From: Clostridium_AM tanneri
GTDB taxonomy: Bacteria; Bacillota; Clostridia; Clostridiales; Clostridiaceae
DNA length: 64,000 nucleotides
Reading direction: 5' to 3'
Assembly: GCF_033659955.1 (NCBI RefSeq)
Contig: NZ_JARUJP010000015.1
Coordinates: 41,820 to 105,819, forward strand
Shown here: positions 8,651 through 16,570 of the stretch, one piece after another
Layout: each line of letters starts with the position of its first letter
Numbering within the stretch: position 1 is the stretch's first letter
The notes under the pieces: generated by a model
The model's input: the letters and a program-made list of their open reading frames with translations, nothing else
Databases searched by the model: none
What the model was told of the DNA's origin: nothing
Translations under genes and position numbers: made by a program

Positions 8651-9030
8651 GCCTCTTTGGTTATACAGATTTTTCTGATGAAAACCCCTTGTTTAAGAAT
8701 GCAACCCTGACGGTTAATCCGGAGGAACTTAAGATTGGAGACAGCTGTGAATTGAATTATTCACTAGATATAGCATGGAACACCCCTGCACATATCCGTT
8801 TAGAATATGGCATTGACTTTATAAAATCCAATGGTCGCTCTTCCCGCAAGCTATTTCTCTTATCGGATAAAACTGTACCCGGTAGTGCACACTTGTCAGG
8901 AACACGCACTCACAGCTTTGCAGACCTTACAACACGTAATCATTACCCAGGCATTCACCTGATTACACTATTTGTGAACGGAAAAGAATCCGCTCAAACT
9001 ATACTAAATATTACAGGAGGTAAAAAATGA
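8651..9030 (+). pseudogene. AlkC-type DNA alkylation repair protein, C-terminal remnant
   Basis: The translated segment (LTVNPEELKIGDSCELNYSL, then IDFIKSNGRSSRKLFLL and TTRNHYPGIHLITLFVNG) resembles the Ig-like C-terminal domain of long AlkC-type alkylpurine glycosylases. No HEAT-like catalytic domain precedes it; the frame runs back directly into the SDR remnant. The bases before about 8650 belong to the SDR relic read in another frame. A TTG start near 8608 could yield a 140-residue chimera, but I doubt it is functional. The assignment rests on memory of the family. Confidence 0.65.
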
Positions 9031-9314
9031 TTATAAACAACTTACTTTTAAAATTAAAAAGTAGAGATACTGAAAATATTAAAAAAACACAGGAAGTTCT
9101 CTTAGGTATGAAAGGAAAAATAGAAGTTCTTTTAGATATACAAGCTGAGTTAAATGTTCGCCCCAGCCAAACAGCTTATGACATAATTCTAATTACCAAA
9201 TTTGCATCAATGGAAGATATGAATGCATACCTTACTCATCCTGCACACCTGGAAGTTGCAAAATTTATAGGAAATGTTCTCGATACTCAAGTATCTGTAT
9301 GTTATGAAATATGA
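9027..9314 (+). CDS. Dabb-domain (stress-responsive A/B barrel) protein
   Basis: Small 95-residue ferredoxin-like alpha/beta barrel protein. The pattern of an N-terminal strand (NNLLLKLK), a helix, a central strand (ELNVRPSQTAYDIILITKFAS) and HPAHLEVAKFI near the C-terminus is characteristic of Dabb proteins, which form dimeric barrels and whose activity is usually unknown. Its ATG overlaps the end of the preceding AlkC relic by 4 bp, with GGAGG just upstream. It appears intact, unlike the genes in front of it. Confidence 0.85.
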   Translation: MIINNLLLKLKSRDTENIKKTQEVLLGMKGKIEVLLDIQAELNVRPSQTAYDIILITKFASMEDMNAYLTHPAHLEVAKFIGNVLDTQVSVCYEI

Positions 9315-9342
9315 AAAATCAAAAGTTGATATATTAGTATTT

Positions 9343-9372
9343 ATAAAGGACTGCACATAAGCAGTCCTTTAT
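9343..9372. terminator. Hairpin after the Dabb gene
   Basis: A perfect 12-bp stem (9343-9354 with 9361-9372) and a 6-nt loop. Only three T close the stem, so it may act in either direction but weakly. Confidence 0.55.
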
Positions 9373-9404
9373 GTCAATGTTCCAGTAAATTATTTAGCTT
9401 TTAC

Positions 9405-9439
9405 AGTTAAGCCGTAAAAAAGAAGATTACGTCTTAACT
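9405..9439 (-). terminator. Hairpin below the SHOCT operon
   Basis: Arms 9405-9417 and 9427-9439 pair over 13 positions with one mismatch, 30 bp beyond the operon's last stop on the minus strand. It lacks a T-run, so termination is only a guess. Confidence 0.4.
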
Positions 9440-9468
9440 TGTTGCACAAAAAGTTGGAGACAAAACAT

Positions 9469-9720
9469 TTAAACGACTATTATTACCTCAGTACCATCCT
9501 CTGTCTTCACTTCTACAAGCTTTAACCCTTTATAAGATTTTAATGCATCAAAGCCCTTTCTAAGTTCCTGAAAGTCAATGCAATCAATATATTTCCTTTG
9601 CTCTACAGGAATATACCTTCTTGCAATGGACACTCCCAAACTGAGGACAGCCTTCACGAGTCCTATTGGGGCTGGAATGTTAAAACTTCTTTTAGTATTG
9701 AGTCTTACATAAATTCTCAT
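9469..9720 (-). CDS. Small protein of unknown function in the DUF2089/SHOCT operon
   Basis: 83 residues; I do not recognise the family. It has a basic N-terminal strand (MRIYVRLNTKRSFNIPAP), a hydrophobic segment (IGLVKAVLSLGVSIA, about 19-33, short for a membrane helix) and a C-terminal strand ending KLVEVKTEDGTEVIIVV. That tail resembles the C-terminal VDVKSSNGDIVEVSIE strand of the preceding protein. This suggests that the two share a beta fold and interact or arose by duplication. The ATG overlaps the preceding stop (ATGA), so it is translationally coupled and clearly a real gene. Confidence 0.75.
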   Translation of the reverse strand: MRIYVRLNTKRSFNIPAPIGLVKAVLSLGVSIARRYIPVEQRKYIDCIDFQELRKGFDALKSYKGLKLVEVKTEDGTEVIIVV

Positions 9721-10088
9721 TCAATGGAAACCTCAACTATATCTCCATTACTGCTTTTTACGTCCACTATCTTTCCTTCAAGGCCTGAATCAATGGCTTC
9801 CATAATCATTTTTATATCTATCCCATCTTGATCTGAAACACCTGGTATCTTAATGTTATTAACAGCATTGCCTATGGCCTTTAAAAACTTAACCGGTACG
9901 TTCACATTTACAGTATCTTTTGTAGCTGACAGCACTATAACTTTAAGCATTTTATCTAAATTTCCTGTTACCGGCAACTGCTTTACATCAGCGGACTTAT
10001 TAAGAGCTTCAATTAGCTCCGCAGCCTTATCTAAATCAATTTTACCTTCTTCAAACATTTTTAAAATTCTCTTAACTTCTTCCTTCAT
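9717..10088 (-). CDS. SHOCT-like (YvlB/LiaX N-terminal type) protein
   Basis: The first 31 residues (VKRILKMFEEGKIDLDKAAELIEAL) form the short helical hairpin known from SHOCT-like and YvlB/LiaX N-terminal domains. The remaining 90 residues look like a strand-rich domain with NVNVPVKFLKAIG. The same hairpin occurs at the C-terminus of the DUF2089 protein encoded upstream (ILDMLEKGEISAEQAVNMM), so the two may hetero-associate through it. It lies 22 bp downstream of that gene and overlaps the next by 4 bp. YvlB/LiaX relatives belong to envelope-stress responses; a similar role here is inference. Confidence 0.8.
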   Translation of the reverse strand: MKEEVKRILKMFEEGKIDLDKAAELIEALNKSADVKQLPVTGNLDKMLKVIVLSATKDTVNVNVPVKFLKAIGNAVNNIKIPGVSDQDGIDIKMIMEAIDSGLEGKIVDVKSSNGDIVEVSIE

Positions 10089-10110
10089 CTATAACCCATC
10101 CTTTCAAAAT

Positions 10111-10476
10111 TTAATCTTCTTTCATCATATTTACAGCCTGTTCAGCTGATATTTCACCTTTTTCAAGCATATCAAGTATTTCCTTACTACCTACCGTAGG
10201 CTTTTTTACTACAGAATATCCAAGAGCAGAAACCACTTCATCCAGTTTGGCCCTCACGGTAGGATAGGATATGCCAAGCTCTTTTTCAACATCCTTAATA
10301 TTTCCTCTGCACTTTAAAAAAACTTCCATAAAATTAAGATATTCTTCATTTAAATATTCGAATTTTGAAAACTCAAAGTCATTCTCAATTACTGTACTAC
10401 ATTTGCTGCATCTGAGTTTTGCAATTTTTAATTTTGAATTACATACTGGACATTTGCTTATTACTCTATAAGCCAC
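10111..10476 (-). CDS. DUF2089-type transcriptional regulator
   Basis: Zinc-ribbon (CPVC at about 9-12, CSKC further on) followed by a helix-turn-helix-like region (EKELGISYPTVRAKLDEVVSALGY) and a C-terminal SHOCT-like hairpin; this is the DUF2089 layout. I start it at the GTG at 10476, which has AAAGGAGAGG 7 nt upstream and lies about 20 nt behind a strong promoter. The upstream open frame (to 10704) is AT-rich low-complexity sequence and crosses the promoter. A perfect 9-bp palindrome overlapping that promoter suggests autoregulation. It leads a three-gene operon. Confidence 0.85.
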   Translation of the reverse strand: MAYRVISKCPVCNSKLKIAKLRCSKCSTVIENDFEFSKFEYLNEEYLNFMEVFLKCRGNIKDVEKELGISYPTVRAKLDEVVSALGYSVVKKPTVGSKEILDMLEKGEISAEQAVNMMKED

Positions 10477-10501
10477 AATTATCCTCTCCTTTTCTATATT
10501 T

Positions 10502-10532
10502 TTATTGTAATACCAAATTACAATAAATTCAA
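10502..10532 (-). promoter_or_regulatory. Promoter with overlapping palindrome, DUF2089 operon
   Basis: On the minus strand TTGAAT (10527-10532), 17 bp, TACAAT (10504-10509). A perfect dyad TTATTGTAA-N7-TTACAATAA (10502-10510 and 10518-10526) covers the -10 box and half of the spacer, the expected place for a repressor. The rest of the 10533-10787 intergenic space is AT-rich with no gene I can support. Confidence 0.7.
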
Positions 10533-10787
10533 TATATAAATTAAAAATATCAATTAAAATATTAATGATAATTAAAAATATAAATATATAAATTAATATT
10601 TTTAATATATTTGCAGCAAAAAACAGATATGCTAATATAATTGCTTTAACATACCTGCTTCTGATGTATAAATGACTATTTTTATTTAATTTTAACAATG
10701 GCATATTTCTACTTAGTGACTCTTCTCTAGTTTTTTACCAAAACACTCTCATCGATTTTCCTTATAGGGACTTCTGAAACTTAAAAA

Positions 10788-11534
10788 TTATTCCCATTTA
10801 AAAAACTTAATAGATATCCCGCCACAAACCACTGTAAGTATAATAATGGTAATGTAAATTGGTATTACTGAATCATTTATGTTTAAATTAAGTGAGGCAC
10901 TTTTTAAAAGCTTTATACCCTGAGTTAAAGGAAAGATATCTGCCACCCTTTGAAGCACTGTTGGCATAACCTCATATGGTAATGTTGCTCCTGAGAATAT
11001 AAGCATAGGAAAATATAGCACACTTGCAATTACACCCGCAATTTTAGTATTTTTCGCTATTCCTCCCACCATAAATCCAATACTGAACATTGATATCATT
11101 ACTAGTGCATATGCTCCTAAAAAATTTATCCATGAACCTCTAAATTGAAAATCGAAAAATATTCTTGCTGTTAAGTAAACAAGCACTAATGAAACACTGG
11201 CATATAAAGTATATACCACTCCTTCGGCTACTAAAATCATAGAAGGGCTGACTGGAGTTACTTTAAATCTTTTTAATATTTTTCTTTGACGATATTCAGA
11301 TAATACTAATGGCAACCCCATTACCCCTCCTGCACATATTGCAATGGTTGATATAGCAGCAAAGGATTGCTCCAGGAATGTAAAATCTGCTCCAGGAAAT
11401 GCGGGCTTACTACCATAAATAACACCTAGAATAGCAGTTACCACTACTGGCATACAGATTGCAAAGATAAACATATCCATGCCTCTTAGTGATAGCTTTA
11501 ATTCAGTTTTTAGCATTGCTCTAAATACTTTCAT
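10788..11534 (-). CDS. ABC-2 type transporter permease
   Basis: 248-residue membrane protein with about six transmembrane segments and the ABC-2 exporter pattern (FAICMPVVVTAILG near the N-terminus, LPLVLSEYRQRKILKRFKVTP, then SGATLPYEVMP). It pairs with the ATPase encoded just upstream, which it overlaps by 14 bp. I start at the ATG at 11534 (MKVFRAML), 9 nt after AGGAGG; the longer frame would start inside that site. The substrate is unknown. MerR-type control by a neighbouring gene suggests export of a toxic or signalling compound. Confidence 0.88.
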   Translation of the reverse strand: MKVFRAMLKTELKLSLRGMDMFIFAICMPVVVTAILGVIYGSKPAFPGADFTFLEQSFAAISTIAICAGGVMGLPLVLSEYRQRKILKRFKVTPVSPSMILVAEGVVYTLYASVSLVLVYLTARIFFDFQFRGSWINFLGAYALVMISMFSIGFMVGGIAKNTKIAGVIASVLYFPMLIFSGATLPYEVMPTVLQRVADIFPLTQGIKLLKSASLNLNINDSVIPIYITIIILTVVCGGISIKFFKWE

Positions 11535-12252
11535 CCTCCACTTCCTCCTCATCTACAAACCATAAATAAGCATCCTCAAATTTTTCATATGGACTTAGCG
11601 ATACTGCTTCTTCTACAGTTCCATGGAAAGCTATAACTCCATTTTTTAAAATACATATTTTATCGCACAGAACTTCAACCTCATCCATAAAATGAGATGT
11701 TAAGAAGATTGTAAGACCTTGCTTCTTTAAATTTAATAAGCATTTCCAAACATCTCTTCTAGCCTTTACATCTAGTCCTGTTGTAAGCTCGTCTAGGAAT
11801 ACTACCTCTGGGCTTGGAATTAACGCTAGTATAATAAATAATCGTTGTTTTTCTCCTCCAGATAGTTCTCTTACTAGATTTTTAACCTTATCCTGAAGAT
11901 TAAATTCCTTTAGTAGTTTATTGTAATCTAATGGATTTCTATAGAGAACTTGGGTTATTTCACACAACTCTTTCACTGTAATCTTATCTTGATAATTAGA
12001 TTCTTGAAACTGTACCCCAACCTTCTGAAACAGCTGTTTTCTTTCTTTTTTAGGATTCATACCTAGGATAGATACCTGCCCATCATCAAAACTCTTTGTA
12101 CCTAAAATACACTCTATAGTAGTACTCTTCCCTGCCCCATTGGCCCCAAGCAATCCAAATACCTCTCCTCTCTTAACTGTTAAACTAACATCTTTCACCA
12201 CTTGAACATCTCCATAGGATTTATAAAGGTTTTGAACTTTTATTGCTTCCAT
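11521..12252 (-). CDS. ABC transporter ATP-binding protein (ABC-2 exporter)
   Basis: 243 residues with Walker A GANGAGKST (about 37-45), Q-loop GVQFQES, signature LSGGEKQR, Walker B VVFLDELTTGLD and switch His in LTSHFMDE. This is the CcmA/drug-exporter class. It is transcribed from its own 19-bp-spacer promoter, which begins inside the end of the MerR gene, and it overlaps the permease. The ATP hydrolysis apparatus looks complete. Confidence 0.92.
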   Translation of the reverse strand: MEAIKVQNLYKSYGDVQVVKDVSLTVKRGEVFGLLGANGAGKSTTIECILGTKSFDDGQVSILGMNPKKERKQLFQKVGVQFQESNYQDKITVKELCEITQVLYRNPLDYNKLLKEFNLQDKVKNLVRELSGGEKQRLFIILALIPSPEVVFLDELTTGLDVKARRDVWKCLLNLKKQGLTIFLTSHFMDEVEVLCDKICILKNGVIAFHGTVEEAVSLSPYEKFEDAYLWFVDEEEVEDESI

Positions 12253-12276
12253 GTGTTATTCCCTCCTTTCGATAAA

Positions 12277-12307
12277 AGAATAACACCAGCACAAAGTCTG
12301 GTGTTAA
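12277..12307 (-). promoter_or_regulatory. MerR-type promoter of the ABC exporter
   Basis: TTAACA (12302-12307), a 19-bp spacer, TATTCT (12277-12282) on the minus strand. A dyad CACCAG-N8-CTGGTG (12284-12303) fills the spacer. Over-long 19-bp spacers with a central dyad are diagnostic of MerR-activated promoters. The block ACTCTnCACT just upstream and CACCAGACTTTG within are shared with 13092-13122. Confidence 0.75.
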
Positions 12308-13068
12308 AGTGTAGAGTTTATATTAAATTCATTTTTCATATATTCTAATTGTTTCAATATACTATGAGCATTTTTTTCTGCATCACTTAATGAAGTAAGA
12401 AGCTTGTCGCATGCTGTAACAATCTCCTCATCCTTTTGGGGTTTATTAATCACCTCTCTAATATCGATTTCCTTACTTTCTGATATGGCATTCATCATTC
12501 TTAAAATTGCTGAAAGAGAATAGTTAGCACAACGTAATGTGCGTATTATCTTTAATCTATTAATATCACTTTCAGTATAAACTCGATATCCATTCCGCTT
12601 TCTTTTAACAGTAAGCAAACCATTCATCTCCCAATTTCTCAATGTATCCATTGTAACTTGTAGATAGTCTGCAGTTTGCTTTCTTGTGAAAAATATATTG
12701 TTATCTTCAACGTCTATACCTGATAAAAGCTTCCTTGAAAGTTCTATGGCTTCTTCTGCATTTTTTTGCTCTTGTTTTATCTGATTAATATAATCGTTTG
12801 TACAGTTAATTGCTTCTTGAAGCTCCCCCCTAGCAGATAACTTAACAACATTGATTATCTTTTTTCTAAGTCCATTTTGCAGAACCTCTACTTTAAAGGC
12901 TGTTCTAGCAAGGTTAAACTGCTCTATATGATAATCAGTAAATACTCTATAACCATTTGGCAATCTACTTGCCTCTGGTATTAATTTAAGCTTTTCGTAC
13001 AAACGTACAGTGTTGGAATGTACCCCAACTCTTTTAGCTACATCTGCAGTTTTATATATCCTGTCCAT
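12304..13068 (-). CDS. MerR-family regulator with two HTH domains
   Basis: Two MerR-type winged-helix domains occur in one chain: residues about 4-75 (YKTADVAKRVGVHSNTVRLYEKLKL split by the recognition helix, then PNGYRVFTD) and about 125-200 (TRKQTADYLQVTMDTLRNWEMNG, NGYRVYTESD). A coiled-coil dimerisation helix follows, but there is no long C-terminal ligand domain. It is encoded upstream of the ABC exporter. Two closely matching 19-bp-spacer promoters, one before this gene and one before the ATPase, indicate autoregulation plus control of the exporter. Each HTH may read one half of an extended site. Confidence 0.9.
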   Translation of the reverse strand: MDRIYKTADVAKRVGVHSNTVRLYEKLKLIPEASRLPNGYRVFTDYHIEQFNLARTAFKVEVLQNGLRKKIINVVKLSARGELQEAINCTNDYINQIKQEQKNAEEAIELSRKLLSGIDVEDNNIFFTRKQTADYLQVTMDTLRNWEMNGLLTVKRKRNGYRVYTESDINRLKIIRTLRCANYSLSAILRMMNAISESKEIDIREVINKPQKDEEIVTACDKLLTSLSDAEKNAHSILKQLEYMKNEFNINSTL

Positions 13069-13091
13069 ACTATTTACACCTCCATGTTATT

Positions 13092-13122
13092 ATCATAACA
13101 CTTATGCAAAGTCTGGTGAAAT
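13092..13122 (-). promoter_or_regulatory. MerR-type promoter of the tandem MerR gene
   Basis: ATTTCA (13117-13122), 19-bp spacer beginning CCAGACTTTGCA, TATGAT (13092-13097) on the minus strand. About 28 positions around it align with the exporter promoter at 12277-12307. Confidence 0.7.
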
Positions 13123-13244
13123 AGTGGAGAGTTTTATTTGCTTCTTGTTGAATTTGTTTAAACATATATTATTCTTACTATAGGGTATTTTTACTTGTAA
13201 AAAACGCCCTAACCATTGATATAACTAGGTTAAAACTATTTTTG

Positions 13245-13500
13245 TCACTTCCAGCCTAATTCTTCTAACATATTATTGGCAAACTTAACGCCTTCCGCAC
13301 CTATCTTAGGATCAGGATTCCCTTGAGTAAATATTGTTATTAACTTTTTACCTGGATACTTTGGCTTATAATCATTCCCAAGCATTGGGAATGTATGATC
13401 AAACCAAACTTTTGATTGTCCTGTAATTGTATAATAATATATTGGAGACCCAAATACGATAGCATCGGCTTCCTTAATGGCTGGACTTTTATAGAAAATA
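13245..13500 (-). pseudogene. N-terminally truncated flavodoxin-type NAD(P)H oxidoreductase
   Basis: The minus-strand frame reads KEADAIVFGSPIYYYTITGQ, SKVWFDHTFPMLG and LITIFTQGNPDPKIGAEG and ends ELGWK-stop at 13245. This is the second half of an FMN-binding reductase of the NADPH-dependent FMN reductase type. There is no start codon or N-terminal flavin loop; about 80 residues are missing. The break lies a few bases from the stop of the neighbouring MerR gene, so the regulator may have lost its target by deletion. Confidence 0.8.
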
Positions 13501-13506
13501 AACCTT

Positions 13507-14430
13507 CTATTTTTTAATTCTTATTATTCTCATATTTTCATCATATTTAATACCTAGTTCATTAGACATTAATTCGTTTAACTTAATAAGCTGCTTGTGA
13601 TATTCTCTATACTCCTTGCTTAATATCTTCATGTTAGGTACAAATATATCATAGTATCCACTACTATTAAAAAACTCATTAAGTTCCTTTTTAAACTTAT
13701 AAAACGGATTCATTACTTTTAATAATGATTCATCATTTTGCTTATCTATATTATCTAATATTTTTTTCTTATATGACTTTAATTCCTCACCTTTAGCATT
13801 TAACATATTATTTATTTCATTTCTTGTGTCATCACTTATTCTTTTTGCCATTTCATCTGTTGTATTTTCATATCCACTCTCAACTATTCTAGGTATCTCC
13901 AGTTCTGGAACATTATCTAAAAACTCAACAATTTCAATCCATGCTTTATATTTTTCTGCTGTATCTAAAGGTCCATTCAAATATGGTGCAAAATGATATG
14001 CTAAATACTTTCCTATTCCACTTGGAAAAACTCTAGCTAATTCTCGCTTAATAAACTCTCCATTATTTTTTTCAATTTCTATAATCTCCTCATTTAGTTC
14101 CTTTATAGTTTTTTCATCAAAATTATTATTTATAATTTTTTCCAAATATATTTTTTCCATTTTTATCTGAATTTCTTTTTTCTGCTTCTCCTGAATGATA
14201 TTATTAAGTATGTTCTTTTTATCTTTACTTATTAACACTGTTTTAATATCTTTAATTGCTATATCTAATTTTCTATATAAAGAAATCTCATTTAATAATA
14301 CTATATCATCTACTGAATACTCTCTATATCCATTACTATTCTTTTTAGATTTTATTAATCCTTGTTCCTCATAATAAGATATAGCTTTCTTTGTTAAACC
14401 AGTTAAACTACAAACTTCACTTATTAACAT
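13507..14430 (-). CDS. MerR-family regulator with long C-terminal domain
   Basis: A MerR HTH at residues about 1-70 (SEVCSLTGLTKKAISYYEEQ, NGYREYSVDDI) is followed by a charged coiled coil (about 75-125) and a helical domain of about 180 residues that could bind an effector. Such large MerR proteins in clostridia are often next to the gene they control; here the neighbour is the broken flavodoxin-type reductase. The Shine-Dalgarno (AGAGGTGATG) lies close to the ATG. Confidence 0.85.
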   Translation of the reverse strand: MLISEVCSLTGLTKKAISYYEEQGLIKSKKNSNGYREYSVDDIVLLNEISLYRKLDIAIKDIKTVLISKDKKNILNNIIQEKQKKEIQIKMEKIYLEKIINNNFDEKTIKELNEEIIEIEKNNGEFIKRELARVFPSGIGKYLAYHFAPYLNGPLDTAEKYKAWIEIVEFLDNVPELEIPRIVESGYENTTDEMAKRISDDTRNEINNMLNAKGEELKSYKKKILDNIDKQNDESLLKVMNPFYKFKKELNEFFNSSGYYDIFVPNMKILSKEYREYHKQLIKLNELMSNELGIKYDENMRIIRIKK

Positions 14431-14533
14431 ATCATCACCTCTCTTTTCTATGTTAATCTACTCCCTTAGGTAACAGTCAATACAAAACTCACTCTTTTTT
14501 GTAATTAAATATATTACTTCTGGTATTGTATGC

Positions 14534-14568
14534 AAAAAACTCCCCCTCCGTTCAGTGCAAGGGGAGTT
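14534..14568 (-). terminator. Terminator of the MCP/MBL-hydrolase unit
   Basis: Arms AACTCCCC and GGGGAGTT (14538-14545, 14561-14568) are followed on the minus strand by a T-run. It lies about 25 nt past the MBL-hydrolase stop. Confidence 0.8.
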
Positions 14569-14594
14569 CTATCTATATATATTCACACCTAAAA

Positions 14595-15437
14595 CTAAAT
14601 GTTTAATTCTGTTCCAGTACTAATGTATGAGATATTACTACCTAAAATATCCTTCAATTTCTTAAATGCCTTTTCTCCAGTACAATGACCTGTGTAAACT
14701 CTTTCTATATTTTCATCTCGAATTTTCTTTATAAGTATATTAATTTCTTCTTGTGACGGACCTAATATCTTTATTAAAGGAATTCTAACTAAATGAAACC
14801 CTCCTACTATTGCCTTGATTTTTCCTCCTGGAAATCTACTTCTAACAGTTTCAATAATATTAGCTGTACCATTATGTGAACAGCCTGTAAAAATAGTTAA
14901 TTCATCCTTCTCTCTAATAACCATAATTAATTCATGGTCAAATTTATCTCTAGTTACTTCGTTTCCATATTTAACAAATAAGTACTTGTTACCTTCTGGA
15001 GTTTTATATTGTTTCTCTATCTCAGAAATAATATATACATTATCCATTATTTCTGTAAATCCATCAACATAATTAATTCTGTCTGAATACTCATTAAACA
15101 CTGTTTTATTAATCCCAATACTATTACTGAATAAAATGGTGCGGAAATAAAAGTCTCTCTCTACGCCTCTTTTAGCATATATTTTTGCTTTATCATTTAT
15201 TTGAAAAAATGATGAAAGCCCTCCACCATGGTCATGATGACCATGTGAAAGAATTACAGCATCAACTTGCTGTAATTCTATCCCCATTCTTTTAGCATTT
15301 ACTATAAAATTGCCAGTTCTGCCTGTATCAAAAAGTATACGTCTATCCTTTGTTTCTATATAAATAGATAGGCCTTCTTCGCAAATTAAATCCTTTGAGC
15401 CATTCTTTGTATTTTCTATTAATACAACAACTTTCAT
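14595..15437 (-). CDS. Metallo-beta-lactamase-fold hydrolase (COG1237 type)
   Basis: 280 residues from the ATG at 15437, which has AAGGAGAG 6 nt upstream; the 12-codon longer frame starts before this site. The metal-binding motif SHGHHDHGGG (about 62-71) and later single His residues (FTGCSHNG, VGGFHLV, TGHCTGE) match the MBL subfamily related to methanopterin-pathway ribofuranosyl-aminobenzene phosphate synthase homologues, whose bacterial substrate is mostly unknown. It is 55 bp downstream of the chemotaxis-type gene and probably co-transcribed. Confidence 0.85.
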   Translation of the reverse strand: MKVVVLIENTKNGSKDLICEEGLSIYIETKDRRILFDTGRTGNFIVNAKRMGIELQQVDAVILSHGHHDHGGGLSSFFQINDKAKIYAKRGVERDFYFRTILFSNSIGINKTVFNEYSDRINYVDGFTEIMDNVYIISEIEKQYKTPEGNKYLFVKYGNEVTRDKFDHELIMVIREKDELTIFTGCSHNGTANIIETVRSRFPGGKIKAIVGGFHLVRIPLIKILGPSQEEINILIKKIRDENIERVYTGHCTGEKAFKKLKDILGSNISYISTGTELNI

Positions 15438-15491
15438 ATTTCTCTCCTTTTGATAAGAGATCTTTACTTTCAAATTAAATGTTGCTAGTAA

Positions 15492-16316
15492 CTAATCATT
15501 TATTCTTGTAAAATGGACAAGTGTTTCTGCATTCTCAGCTATTTCCTCTGCAGCCGTTGTAATATCTTTAAACTTTGTAGATTGGTTATCTGCTATTTCT
15601 AAAATGCTATCTATCTGTCTCTTAATAAATTCTACCGCTTCTTTCATTTCACTTAATTGTTTATATACGCTTTCACTAGATTCTTTGCTAGTTAGAGAAA
15701 GCTTTCTCATTTCTGATGCTACAATAGAAAATCCTCTTCCATGCTCACCAGCTCTTGCTGCTTCAATTGCAGCATTTAAAGCTAGTAAATTAGTTTGTTG
15801 GGCTACATTTTTGATCATGCCTATTACCTTATCTGAATCTGCAATCTTTTTTTCTGTAATCTTAGCTGATTCATTTATATCATTGATCATACTAGTCAGC
15901 TTTTGAATGTCCATAGAAGCTTCATTAATATTTGCACTTGTTTCCTCAATAGCACTAAACATAGTTTCTGATGCATTACTGATTTTAACTTCATTTTCAA
16001 TATTTATCGCATAGCCTACTGCTCCTATGGCGATTCCCTGTTCATTCCTTATAGGATATGTTACAGATTTAAATGGGAACCCATAGACTTCCTTTGGCAC
16101 TATTGAAGATATTATTTTATTTTCCATTATAGTCTTTCTTAAAGGGTCATTATCTGGTATTAGATCTCCTACTCGTATATTTATTCTCATTTTATCACCA
16201 GGATAGTAGCCTAAAAACTTTTCAGTATCAGTTATTGAAGTCATTATATCTTGCTGAATTAGCTCCTTTAAGTGCGGCAACACATCCATGAAGGATTCTA
16301 GAATTCTTTCTTTCAA
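15492..16316 (-). CDS. Soluble methyl-accepting chemotaxis-type transducer
   Basis: 274 residues with no membrane segment. The N-terminal 120 residues contain a PAS-like sensor region (DNDPLRKTIMENKIISSIVP, AIGAVGYAINIENEV). The rest is a short MCP signalling domain with the highly conserved hairpin tip VAQQTNLLALNAAIEAARAG and the GRGFSIVASEMRKLS stretch. This is the cytoplasmic, transducer-only type found widely in clostridia; it may signal to CheA or another partner. No other chemotaxis gene is in the window. Confidence 0.9.
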   Translation of the reverse strand: MKERILESFMDVLPHLKELIQQDIMTSITDTEKFLGYYPGDKMRINIRVGDLIPDNDPLRKTIMENKIISSIVPKEVYGFPFKSVTYPIRNEQGIAIGAVGYAINIENEVKISNASETMFSAIEETSANINEASMDIQKLTSMINDINESAKITEKKIADSDKVIGMIKNVAQQTNLLALNAAIEAARAGEHGRGFSIVASEMRKLSLTSKESSESVYKQLSEMKEAVEFIKRQIDSILEIADNQSTKFKDITTAAEEIAENAETLVHFTRIND

Positions 16317-16570
16317 AAGTTATCTCCCCTTTACCTGTACTAGTTAACTTAATTATATATTAAATTAATAAAAAAACAACAAGATACTACATTCAAGAGA
16401 TTAATATTTTTACATTTACGCATTAACCACTATGCACCTTTCTACAATTTAATTCATTTTCCACCAACTTGTAATAGTGGGTTAATTTATGATAATATAT
16501 AAAGTATAGGTAAATAATAACAATTACAATTTGTCTATAAACTATCGTCATTAACTTAAGGGGGAATATT

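Noticed and set aside
10477..10704. Longer N-terminus of the DUF2089 gene starting at 10704
   Set aside because: The extra 76 codons are low-complexity, cross a good promoter and palindrome, and a GTG with a strong Shine-Dalgarno begins the conserved zinc ribbon at 10476.
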